Origin: Heterohyrax brucei
Lineage: Eukaryota; Chordata; Mammalia; Hyracoidea; Procaviidae
Direction: 5' to 3'
Length of the DNA: 64,000 nt
Assembly (NCBI GenBank): GCA_028571685.1
Contig: CM053142.1
Span: 64,381,296-64,445,295, forward strand
The notes under the pieces are model-generated. The model saw only the letters and a list, made by a program, of their open reading frames with translations. It did not search any database and was not told the DNA's origin. This document shows, piece after piece, positions 1-10,430 of this stretch. How positions within the stretch are numbered: the stretch's first letter is position 1; each line of letters starts with the position of its first letter. The position numbers and the translations under genes are program-made.

Positions 1-210
1 TCTTCTGATTGGTCCTTTTACTAGGTTCCTCTTGGCAGACTTGAACCTCCAAACTTGCAGTTAGGGACTGAAATCTTTACCATTTACATCACCCAGGAAT
101 TTGGGGCAGAGTAAAAAGTTCAGTGTTTAACAAATGGGTGAATGCATGAATAAATGAAAACACAAATTTACATGAGACCTTCAAGGATGAAGAATACTGA
201 TAGATTTCAG

Positions 211-330
211 GTGCTTGGAGTTGGTTAAGAAGGGCCTAGATCTGAATTTCAGCTCTTCCACTTGGAAGCTGTGTGACATTGGGACAAATTACTTGTCTTC
301 TCTGTGAGTTTCCTAGCACAGGGCCTGACA
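211..330 (+). mobile_element. MIR SINE fragment
   Basis: The stretch reads like the MIR core: an AGCTCTTCCACTTGGAAGCTGTGTGAC segment followed by a pyrimidine-rich CTTGTCTTCTCTGTGAGTTTCC. Diverged, no target duplication seen. Confidence 0.6.
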
Positions 331-1319
331 AAGAGTTCTTGAGTTTTGATGGCTGTTAAGTATTATGATAGTTTAAGGGGGAAAGAGGGAGGTTAGTAGC
401 TAGTTCTTTACATGTGGACACAGTTGCACAGACACGTGGGAGCAGTAACTACTTGACTGTTTATGGGGAACCAGGAAGAAACAGAGCCACAGGCCTTAGC
501 TACAGGGATAGAGCCTTCACCCTTCAGCAAGTTAGAGAGGCCACGGTGCCGAGACTGGAGTAACACTTCTGACCAGAGATGGGCTCCAAAGCCTGGCAAA
601 TGGGGGCTGTTTTGCAGAAGATGAATCCTGGGGAAGAGCTGGGAACAGGATCCAATATGAGGGTGACACCAGCAGCTGCATCAAAATCTAGGTCAGATAT
701 GGTGTGTCCACTTTGTGGTTCTATGTATCTACAGGATGCTGTCCTACTGCTCTCTTACTAGAAGGGAGACGAGAGGGTGGAGAGGAGGGGACAGGAGATT
801 GTTAGCAGGATATGACATGTATAGAATGGAAAGAAGAGTGTGTTGTCACTAGGCAAGGAGACCAGAGGGAACTGCAGATAGGCGGGCACGTAAATTTAAC
901 TAGGATTGTATACTACTTTCACTCAATCATAATAAAAAAAAATCTAGGTCAGGTTAATAAAGCATTTGAGTTATAGCTCTAGTTTGGGGGAGAAAGCAAG
1001 AAACCAAGGGCCAACAGTTGTCAGCAACAAGAGCCCCTGGGGTGACATGGGGAGGACGGCTTTCTGCTAGGAAGGGTGACCTCTGACGGGAAGCCAGAAG
1101 AGTCTGCTCTGCAGTGTAACCCTCATTCATCTTAAAGATGCAGCTCTGGAGTCCAGCATGTATTTATCTGCTTGCTGCCAAGCAGGCTCTTATAGCCTGT
1201 TCCTGTGAAGGAGTGCTGACAGGGAGGTTCTAGAAAGGGAAAAAAAAAATAGGTTCCTGGGAGAAGAAACTCCAGGGTTGGTGACTTGGTTGACATGACC
1301 ACAGGATGCATATGCTGCT
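331..1319. other. Upstream flank, nothing recognised
   Basis: No gene or repeat family recognised. There is a purine-rich run near 760-860 and an A-rich run near 932-942. Open frames here are at most about 63 codons and look like chance. Confidence 0.5.
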
Positions 1320-3262
1320 GCAATTACAATCTCCATCACTGTAGTCAAAAATCATCCTTTTCCTTATTACTCAGAACTGTCCCACCTCCTAAAGCTAACA
1401 TGCCAATGTCTTTCCTATGACAACTTCACATCTTTGCAGTTCTCTGTCTTGTTATCACAAGGTCTCATCCAGCGTGAAGGCCTTCATCTTTCCATTTCCT
1501 CTCAAGTTTCCCAGTATATCCTCTCCCATCTTAAGTTGCCTCTCTATACCCCAGCATGTCAACCACTTCTTCAGTACCTTAAGCCTTTCGTCTCATTATC
1601 TACACATTTCAACCATCACAGAAAACCCAGCTTTGATGTAGTACTCGATACTTCCCATGCAGCTACGCAGGGTGGCTGAGGGCTGCTGAAGACCACACAG
1701 CCTCATGGGTTTGGATTCCCCTTCTAAGCTCAGCCTTCAGTGTTGCCCAAAAGACCTTATATGGTCTCTGTCCAGTTTTTATGTCCTGCTCTCCATGATA
1801 ACTCTTGAAAACCCTCACTAGTGTCTTTAAGATTTCACACTTCCCTAGGTGCCAGCTTTCTACTAACTTTTCTACCTCAAGGGAAAAGCAAAATTCATTA
1901 TGTGGGAGGAAGTTTCCCATTTTCTGATCCTCTCCCTCAGACTTTTCCTGGCAGCTTCTCCTACCGTAGCAATGGTAACTTACTTCTCAGTAAACGTAAT
2001 ACTTCTCAGAGCTTGGGTTCTATTCCCTCCTCTCCTCTTTGGGAGCTTCTTCTGTATATGATATTTCATATTCTAACTCTTTCCTATTAGCAATGAAACA
2101 TGCTCTTGGCTCTTTCGATAAAAATTACAAGAAAACCTTCTTTGAACTCTGGGTCTCTGTAAAGCTATGGCCTGGTAACTGCTTCTCCTTACAGTCGAAA
2201 TTCTCGAAAGCAATGTCAGCATTTATTATCTCTATGGATCTTTTCCTGTTAACTTCTCAGCTCACACAATCTTGACTTTCATAGTCTGCACAATGTCCTC
2301 CCACTCCCACTCCCACCCCCACCACCAATATTCTTTATAACGACTTTGACTGAGATCATTGCTGACCTTCAGATCATAAAGCCTAATGGACACTACTTCT
2401 CAGGCTCATATACCTTGCAGGCTTCTACTGGGATCCCATTAACTGCTTTACCCTGGAAATGTTCCTTTGTGGTCTCCTGGTTTCCCTTCTGCCTCTCTAA
2501 CTGGTCTTTTTCAGTCTCTGTCCTAAAATCCTCTTCCTCCATCTATCCTACTTAAATATTGGAATTCTCCTATCTACTCTGCAATTTCAAGACACACGTT
2601 CTCCTTGAATTAGCTTCTTCTCTTCAAAAATTCAGTTGCCCTCTGGATGCTGATCACTCCTAGTTGGCATCTACAAAGGCCCAGGTGTCTTTCCTGAGAA
2701 CCAGATCTGTATAGTCACCTGTTAATATGATATCTCCTTTTGGCTGCCCCGCAAACTGTGTTTCTTACTTTTTTCAACAAATTCCTTTTCCTTTATTCTA
2801 TATCTTGGTAAATATTGTCTCCAACCACCCAATAGCCCAAATTAACTATCACATGAGAGCCAATACTGACTTAGTCCAATTGGGTGCACTCTCTGTTCCT
2901 GCCTATCATTGGAGTTGGTTCATTCTCCTTTATGTTCATACCCAGTTTGTCAGCAAATCCAGCTGAGTCTACTTTCTTACTATTCTCTTCATCTCCACTG
3001 CTACTGTTTTACTCCAGACCCCCATCATCTCTTCCCTGGATTTGTGCAAGAACATACCAGCTGACCTCCCTGCCTCAGCCTGTGGATTGCCCTAATCTCT
3101 TCTCCAGATACCACCAGAAAGAACTTTCAAAGCTGCAAACACACTCAAGCCATCTTCCTGTTTGAAATTCTCCAGGGCTTCCCTGATGCCTTCAGGATAA
3201 AGTCCAAACTCTAAATTTAGCAGGGTATTCAAGGTCCTTCTTGTCATCTAGCAAACATGAGC
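1320..3262 (+). mobile_element. L2 LINE, decayed ORF2 region to near the 3' end
   Basis: The pyrimidine-rich + strand text follows the L2 ORF2 pattern: a region on serious control of ACTGCT..CCCTGG..TCTCCTGG around 2430-2480, then CATCATCTCTTCCCTGGATT near 3026, the CCTGCCTCAG segment, and CAGGATAAAGTCCAAACTC at 3194-3212, a highly recognisable L2 stretch. No frame stays open, so it is an old dead copy. The 3' half (2.3-3.26 kb) is much clearer than 1.32-2.0 kb, whose membership is inference. Confidence 0.5.
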
Positions 3263-3390
3263 ACGGAGAGCGGGACTCAGGCAGCCTAACATTCAAATCC
3301 TAAAAGCATTTTATCTGGGTGAATTTGGGTGTGCTACTTAACCGCTAATAGCCTCCATGTTCTTATGTATACCCAAGCCAAACCTGCTGC
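3263..3390 (+). mobile_element. MIR SINE fragment
   Basis: GGACTCAGGCAGCCTAACATTC, then GTGTGCTACTTAACC.. and CCTCCATGTTCTTATGT, a diverged MIR core directly after the L2 stretch. Confidence 0.5.
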
Positions 3391-4787
3391 ACCTAAGGGT
3401 GCTGAATTCTGCGCCCTGAGTTCTGCTTTTACACCCTCCTTTCCATGTCAGAGCTTTTCAAGCTGACTTCTAATTTTCTAAGGATTGGGGGTAGGCTCAG
3501 TGCTCCACAGAGCCTTGAGGAGTCACAGATTTTGTTCAAGAAGAAATTTGACATGTTTGTGGAGAGATCTCATTTAGATAACTGATTCTAAGACCTACTT
3601 TAGTAAAAATGACTATCTCTTCCTTCCCAACTCACTGTGAGTTTGCAGAGGAAAGACCCAAGGCCTTCTAGACCTGTTGGCAACCAAGGAATTTGAGGAG
3701 ACCTTCATCTGCCAGTAGGGGTGATTTAGATTAGATGCACATCAGTGCTTCTTGCTAGTAGTTGGGGTGTTTGGGAATGAAGGAGGTTATACGTTCTCCT
3801 CTGAGGTTTGTAAAAAGGATTGAGCGCTCATGTAGGCAGGATGACAGAAATATGGGGGTGTGGGGTGGGGACTAAACCAGCTGGCCTCAGGCAGGCCATT
3901 TCTTTCAAGGAGTCTAGCTTTTTTCTTGAATTGGATGTTGTTGTTGGCAGATACACAAGCAGTGAACCAGAGAAGTGCCTGCAAGCTGGTTGGCATTTGT
4001 GTGGAAGGCCCCAGGTGCTCCCAGCTTTTACACTAGAACCTTGTTCCTTTCATATTAACACGTATATGTTCTTTCTGTCCCTCTGCCATCTCTTTCTTGG
4101 GACAGTTTTTCTTAACACTGTGCAAGGAAGTCACAAGACAAGACAGACTGGATGAGTTTGTGCAAAAAAATCCTTCACAGGCAGAATCCTTTGTGGTCTG
4201 AGTTAAATCACAAAAGCCAGTTGAAGGATGCCTTCCCCTGGAGAACCAGCAGCACCTTCTTGCATTCTTTCCCCTTTCTGTCTGGAAAAGGTCTGCAGCT
4301 TTGTTGGCATTCCAGATGTAAGCATCTAAGTAGGTAGCAGAGCTATGAAGAACTAAATAGACAATGGGCTTTGGAGGCTGTCCATTGGATGTGCGGGTGG
4401 TAGATAGAGGAGGTCCTTTCAGGAACTGGGAGTCCGAGGCCCAGGTCTTGAAGACACGCAGCATTTTTAAGATTCTGCCTTGTTTTCTGAGAAATCTATA
4501 TTTGTAGGGTCAATGATGGAGTGCAATTCAATATAAGCAAGAGCTAATTTTTCTAATGGACAAGGTTGCGGTGAGAAGAAGGCTAATGAGTGTACAGCAA
4601 ATGAGGATTCTGGGGCTGCAGGCTGGCTGGTCCTCTTAAAGCTGTGGTTTATCTTACAAGGCCTCCGAATTGTTGAAAGGTTAATGTTCAAAATCCATTC
4701 CCTAAACTGTTTGGAAAAGTTGAAGGTAGTGGGCCTAAAAAAAAAAGATGAGGGAAGTAATCAGAACTGTGATGTGTTTTTTACCTG
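3391..4787. other. Upstream flank, no gene recognised
   Basis: The longest frame is a 143-codon one on the minus strand (4033-4464). Its translation shows no domain I know, no poly-A remnant and no splice context, so I treat it as chance. Two short CTCF-like or GT-rich stretches (3709-3721, 3855-3870) are too weak to call. Confidence 0.4.
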
Positions 4788-4935
4788 TTCATTCATTCAT
4801 TCATTCACTCACTCACTTACTCACTCACTTAAATAGTATATATAAACACATGTTATGCCCTAAGCACTGGGCTAGGCTTTGGGAGAGAAAAACTGAAGGA
4901 ATTATTTTGCCCTCCTGGAGCTTACAGTTGAGTTG
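4788..4935 (-). mobile_element. L2 LINE 3' end with (CATT/TCAC)n tail
   Basis: A CATTCATTCATTCATTCACTCACTCAC simple repeat (4788-4830) is followed by ATGCCCTAAGCACTGGGCTAGG and CCCTCCTGGAGCTTACAG. This is the reverse complement of the L2 3' terminus, whose tail is (TGAA)n. The simple repeat therefore looks like an expanded L2 tail. Confidence 0.6.
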
Positions 4936-5544
4936 AGAATTTGAGGGGACTTGTCTGTGAAACAGCTAAACACCTAGGTTAACGTAGAATGGGGGGAGGT
5001 GGCATGAGTCTTCCTTATTCCTCTTGGTTTGGACATGGGCTTCCCCCATGTATTTAGATTTTCCTGCAGTGGACACTCTTGTCTTTGGATTCGGAAACCA
5101 TTTTATCTGAACACTTTTGACGGAGATTTTTAAAAAGATACCTTTCTCTACCTTAGAAAACAGAATTCACACTATAAAATTTCATCTCTTTTTGGTGGTT
5201 TGGCCCTAACTTGATCTTTCCTTGAATACTCTTCAATCTTTTCTAGCTGTTGGTGCTTCTTTCTTCCAAGCCACTAGCAGTCATTTCCGAATACTTCAAG
5301 TTCTATCTAGCTGCTACTGTGTTCTACTCATCTGAAATGATTAAGAATTGAAGACTTACATGAAGAAACAAGAGACCGGCTCTTGTTAAATAAATAAGTT
5401 TAACTTGACATCCAAGTTAAGAAGTCTGGCTTAATGGTTGGGGTGTTGCATGAGTGACGTAACTACTTTCTTTACCTTTTTGAAAATGTCTTTCTTGACT
5501 TCTGTTAAATTTGGTTCTGTGTAATCACAGCTTTCCTTTGGCTA
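4936..5544. other. Upstream flank, nothing recognised
   Basis: AT-rich unique-looking sequence. No frame above background and no family recognised. Confidence 0.4.
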
Positions 5545-5705
5545 TAGAAACTCTAGTGCTACATTGGTTAAGTGTGATGGCTACTAACAAAAAGGTCAGC
5601 AGTTTGAATCCACCAGGTGTTTCTTGGAAACTCTATGGGGCAGTTCTACTGTGTCCTTTAGGGTTGCCATGAGTTGTAATTAATTAAGTGGCATTTTTTT
5701 TTTTG
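5545..5705 (+). mobile_element. AfroSINE (tRNA-derived), diverged
   Basis: AAACTCTAGTGC..TTGGTTAAGTGTGATGGC, then GTTTGAATCCACCAGG (box B region), CTTGGAAACTCTATGGGGCA and a tail ending in poly-T at 5694-5704. The 5' CCCTGGTGG head is degraded. Confidence 0.85.
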
Positions 5706-6149
5706 CGATGTAAGGATAACGCTTTATATAGTGAAATATTGAAGCGAGTGGTACAGTCTATAATGCTGTGATGGTTTAAAGAAGAAAAAGATTCCTCATG
5801 GGCTGGGTGGCCCTAAGAAAGGCTTTATGGAAATGAAACTTAATAGGAACTTGAGGACAGGACAGAGTTGAGTGAACCATAGAAGCAACCACACTATTGA
5901 GAAGTAGTAGACAGGGTTATCCAATGGAATCAGTCTTCACGATGGTGTTGCCATATCACCTGCCCAGCCAGCCCACACAGGGATTTATTCTGTAGAACTT
6001 TGGCTTGGGTCCCTCCAAGTACTATAGGAAGCCTTAGAACACTTGCTGGCTCTGCCTTCTTCCTAGATTGTGAGAGAAAATTAATCTTGGCTTTTACTTG
6101 TATGGCACAAAATAAGACAGTGTCACTGAACTATTACATTGTTTTTGAG

Positions 6150-7108
6150 ACTAAATGTTATTGTGGTTTAAATATAAGTATACAGTTCATATCAATTTGC
6201 CGTATAACATCTCAAACTCACATCACTATTCTACTCTATCTGCTCTCCTTTCCTCTCCCCACCCTCCTGTGACAGCACGTTCCCCCTTATCATCCTGAAG
6301 TTCTCATGTGCATTTGATCAGCACCTGTCCCACCTCCTAGTATCTTCTTGCCTCCAGCAATGAGCTTGTCAGACAGTCTTCATGTATCCATTTAAGTCCC
6401 AAAGTCTGTTCAACACCAGCATCCCTGCATGTGTTATATACTCCAGTTCAGTCTTTTTGGCTGGGAAACTGGTGTCAGTGCTGGATGTGGTTTGGGGTTA
6501 GGAAATCTGGGTGCCACACTTCCAGGAGGTGCTCCAGGCTGAGGGACCATCATTTGTGATCATTTGGCAGAGTTCTAGTTCTGCACGCTTATGTTTCTGC
6601 TGCCATGTCAGGGCTGTATGTTGTGCACCCCATCCTGGTAGCCATTGGTCATGGCCGGGCACCATCTGATTCTTCTGGTCTCAGTTTAAAGTGGTCTCTG
6701 GATTATATGGCACCTCCCATCAGCTTGGCTTATATTTTCCTCCTGTCATTGATGTCCTCCATCTAGCTCTGGTCCAGGTGGATTGGGACCAAACAGTGCT
6801 ATTTAGCTTTTAAGACCCAGACACCACTCACCCAAGTAGTATGCATAACTTTTCATGCTTCCTCTTTGGGCAGTCATTGGTGGTGGCCGGGCATCATCTA
6901 GTTCTTCAGGTTCCATGCTGAGGCAGACTCTGGCTCATATGTCTCCTTCGACCTGGTATGCTCATAGTTTCTTCCTGTCCGTGGTGTCCACCGTTTACCT
7001 CTGGTTCAGGTGTGTTGGAACCAATTGGTGCTTCTTAGATGGCAGCTTGCCAGCTTTTGAGACCCCAGACACCACTTACCCAAGTGGTATGCAGAACATT
7101 CTCTTAAG
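6150..7108 (-). mobile_element. L1 3'UTR-like cassette, with internal duplication
   Basis: The segment begins ATACAGTTCATATCAATTTGCC and ends GAGACCCCAGACACCACTTACCC..CAGAACATTCTCTTA. The same head and closing motif occur at the 3' end of the full-length L1 here (29.80-30.49 kb), in the same orientation. It is therefore read as a 5'-truncated antisense L1 3' region. Two related units, starting CATTGG at 6642 and 6875, are described under findings. Confidence 0.6.
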
Positions 7109-9254
7109 TGAAAAGAAGAATTAAAAAAAAGAACCTGGGTGTGCCAACTAGTCTAGATGTTCCCTGAGAGAGTTGTCCCTGAACCTGAGACTCTATTATT
7201 CTGTCCTTTCAAAGAGGTGGGCTGCATTTGGGGAACAGTTTAGTTTTGGAATTGAGCAGTGGTGGGTTCTTCCTTTCTATTATGTGCCATCATACTCTAC
7301 ACCCTTGTCTTAATCTCTGTCTGATGTTCATTCAGCCATTATTTGTTCTTCAAAAGCAGAAACAGAGAAGAAAAAAGATTGGTTTATTTTTCTTCTTGGA
7401 TTGGGAAGGCCCATTCTATTTTCAAGAATCTGAATTTCACTGATACTTCAAAAGGGTCACAAAATTGAACTGAAATCAGGAGTCAACAGTGGTTATTGGC
7501 TCATGTGGACATCAATTATTAATGAAAAAGATTTTTTCCCAACTTACCTGTCTTTGAGAAATAGGGGACAAAATGGGAGGGGACAAGGAAGACGGTCCAG
7601 CTAGAACCTAAGACTCTGCCACGTGATGCCATGCTGTGTATGCACTTGAGAAGTCATGATGAAATCAGGCATTAAGTCAATGGCTCAACGATTATATTAT
7701 GAAAGTAGAAAAACATTAAAAGTTATGAGGAAGCCCTAGAATTCATTCATTTGGCCATTATTTGTTGAGAACTTATTATGCCTTTTAGTTCAAGATGGGA
7801 GGGTTAAGCAAAGTTGGCAACTTTATCCTTTCAAAAATCTCAGAAGTGACAGAATATAGACTTTAAAAAATAGAAGCAGTACTGGAAAGCAAGAACGTCC
7901 TCAGTGCATGAAACCCCATGGGGAATCCTTGAAAGGTAGAAAGAAGTTGAAGTCAGCTTAATGAAGCTACAAGGTCAAATGTGCTTCAAGAAGGACTGCT
8001 CTAAAATGTTTCCGATCTGGAAGCGGCCCCTGTGACCCAGAGTACATGACAGACAGGGCAATTAGTTGGGATTATCTAGGGCGATCAGGTAGTCAGGTGA
8101 ATCCCTCCACATCTGTGCACTTGACCCCCTCAGAGAAGGCACTGGGGAATAGAGTCTGCTTATGTGCTTGGGTCAGACAGGAAGAACAGTGTTCTAGGTG
8201 GCCAACAACAACCAGGAGAAAGATTTCTAGGACAGAACAAGGCAGTGTCCCTTGATGACTTCACTTTCGATTGAGGAAGCCGAAACTGATGCACTGTCTC
8301 CCCAAGACAAACGACTAGGTAGAAGCAGATGTGCGTACAGAAGAATTCTTAACGCTGAGCTGCCCTGTGAGTGACTATATTGACCTGTGAGATGGGTGTG
8401 GTGTGTCAGTAGTCTTTTCTTCAACCCTGAAGCAATTCCTTGCTTTTTATCTCTGGGGCCTAGAGGCAGAGCTGCCTGGCTTGGGGTGGACAACATTCTA
8501 TTAGCTGCTTGCTGTCCCTCCAATTCTCAGATCCATTCCTTGTGTGTCAGAATGGGGTGAGGTGGGATAGTTGGGGTTATTTCCTTTCTTGGCTAGTGAT
8601 CTGGATTGGAGTCAACGCACCTATTTGTCTTTTTTTCTGATTGGAGGCAGTACAATGGAAGATTCAGTGTGTTTAGAACACCAGGCATACGCCTAGGTGA
8701 GAGAGGCAGCAGCAGCTGGGACCTCTGGGGATTCTGTCCAGTGGCCTGGAATCATAGGACATTGCTGGCCCTGTCCAGTGGGGAAAGGTGAGCCAAAAAG
8801 GCTCTGGGCAGCCTTGGGGAAGAAGGAAACAAAGTGCTGTAGGAGGCTACAGGTACTGCAAGTCCAGAGGGAAGAACACTCAGTACTGCTTTAGTAAGCC
8901 AGTGGTGTAGGTGTGACAAGGATCGCCTGGGTTGCCCCAGGGACGCCAGAGTGTGAGCTAAGGCTCAGCAGGTTCTGGCTATGGACTGGCCCACTGTTCC
9001 ACAGAAAGGTTTAAAAGAAGTTAAAAAAATTCATATGTGATTAAAGTAATCTGCACCCCCCCCTCCAAACTTCTAACCTCAGCATAAATGTTTGAGAAAA
9101 CCAAGTGGGGCTACCAGACATTCTCCTGCAACACCCACTATGACCTGGGGAAAAGACTGGCCTGAGAATTACCTCCCTCTCCCAGAAGACGGGCTCATGC
9201 CATCTTTGCCCAGAAAAGAGAAGACCCTTTGGTCTTTGAACCTACTCTGGGAAG
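7109..9254. other. Upstream flank, no gene recognised
   Basis: Contains an L2-tail-like ATTCATTCATTTGGCCATTATTTG at about 7741 and a C-run near 9054-9066. The frames of 61-98 codons on both strands carry no recognisable domain. Confidence 0.4.
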
Positions 9255-10430
9255 TTTTTCTTCGTTTTTCTTTTTTTTAGTAATTTACTTCCTATCTGGG
9301 GATGACTTTTCCTAGCTGACTGGTGAGGCACTTGGTCAATGACACCAGCGGTGATGCCGACTGCCTGAAAGTGCCTCTTTTTGCTTCTCCTCCTAGAAGC
9401 TTCTGTCAGTCAGTGTTCCTCAGTGTTGCTCTAGCAAGACCCCTTTGGATTGGTTTGCCAGCTCTGTAGTTCTCCACTGTGAGGGTTGCCTCTGTTTTAT
9501 GATAAAGAGTGACTGACAGGGGCTTTGGAAAAGTTGTTGGACCGACTATCAGCACCAGGACTCAACTCACAGCCTTAGCATAAAGAACCACTCACTGTCT
9601 TCTCTTGCAGCCATTCATAGGCTTCCCAGAATCTTGGTATCTCTTCAGTGAGACCGGTTATACAGATCAAGGTTGAATCAAATTCTCGTGGGAGAGTTAC
9701 AGTGACATTCCAGGTGGTCATCTGAGAATCACATTCATGACCATGTGCACCTGGAACACCAATTTTGCCATATGGCAGGTGAAATTGGTGCTGGATATCA
9801 GGAATGATGCCGAGGCACCACTGCTGGGTAGCAATAAAAGCCACATGAGCAGACACTTACCTGGTGGAATACGATGTATGGACAGCAACCACACTAATGG
9901 CAGCTTTGCACCAGATCAGTTTTCTGAAGGTCAAGTGTAACTATTATCCTGAGCATCCTTCAACAGGTGAGTTAGAAACACCAGTGCAGCACGGTACAGA
10001 TCCAGTTCTACCCGAAAATCACCAGGGATCTTAGGGATGCCAGCCAGCCAAGTGCCGTTGAGTCGGATCTGACTTAGGGATGCAGCTTTGCTATATTCTA
10101 TAGGCTGTGGACACCAGAGAATGTGTTGCTCATTAGAATCCAAAAGGTACATTAAGACTTCAATAAATAGCTCTCTGAAGACAAGGCAGATGCTACACAG
10201 AACTGTGGTGCACGGTGTAAGCACAATGTGTCTACTTCTGGCTACAAGGGAATATAATATAGATAGCAGTGGTAGATATCCCTACACATGGGAGAGGGGG
10301 CGGGCAGTAATCTCCTGGATCTCATTTGGAAGTGCCAAGAATCTGTGCAAAAAACATGATGAGGCCCTTGAATTGCCTGCCACCTGGGTAATAGTGTTCA
10401 GAGTATAAGGCACTTGTTATTTTGGGAAGT
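9255..10430 (-). pseudogene. Possible decayed retrocopy of unknown parent
   Basis: Read on the minus strand, this stretch holds two consecutive coding-like segments in different frames (10224-9931 and 9856-9575, 97 and 93 codons) with protein-like composition. The first reads with hydrophobic helices and a LLDSNEQHILWCPQP segment. The second contains LPYGKIGVPG and FWEAYEWLQEK. On the minus strand the 3' side runs into an A-rich stretch (reverse of the T-rich 9255-9282), as expected of a retrocopy tail. A 32-bp SINE-tail insertion interrupts it at 10041-10072. I could not name the parent gene, and chance frames remain possible. Confidence 0.3.
10041..10072 (-). mobile_element. Mini AfroSINE-tail insertion with 11-bp direct repeats
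   Basis: A 32-bp insert containing AAGTGCCGTTGAGTCGGATC matches only the 3' end of an AfroSINE (antisense). It is flanked by identical CTTAGGGATGC copies at 10030-10040 and 10073-10083. There is no SINE body, A or B box. Confidence 0.65.

Noticed and set aside
4033-4464. 143-codon minus-strand frame
   Set aside because: No domain and no supporting signals.
9541-9562. ATCAGCACCAGGACTC, a half match to RE1
   Set aside because: Only the left half fits. The right half and spacing are wrong, unlike the element at 23845.
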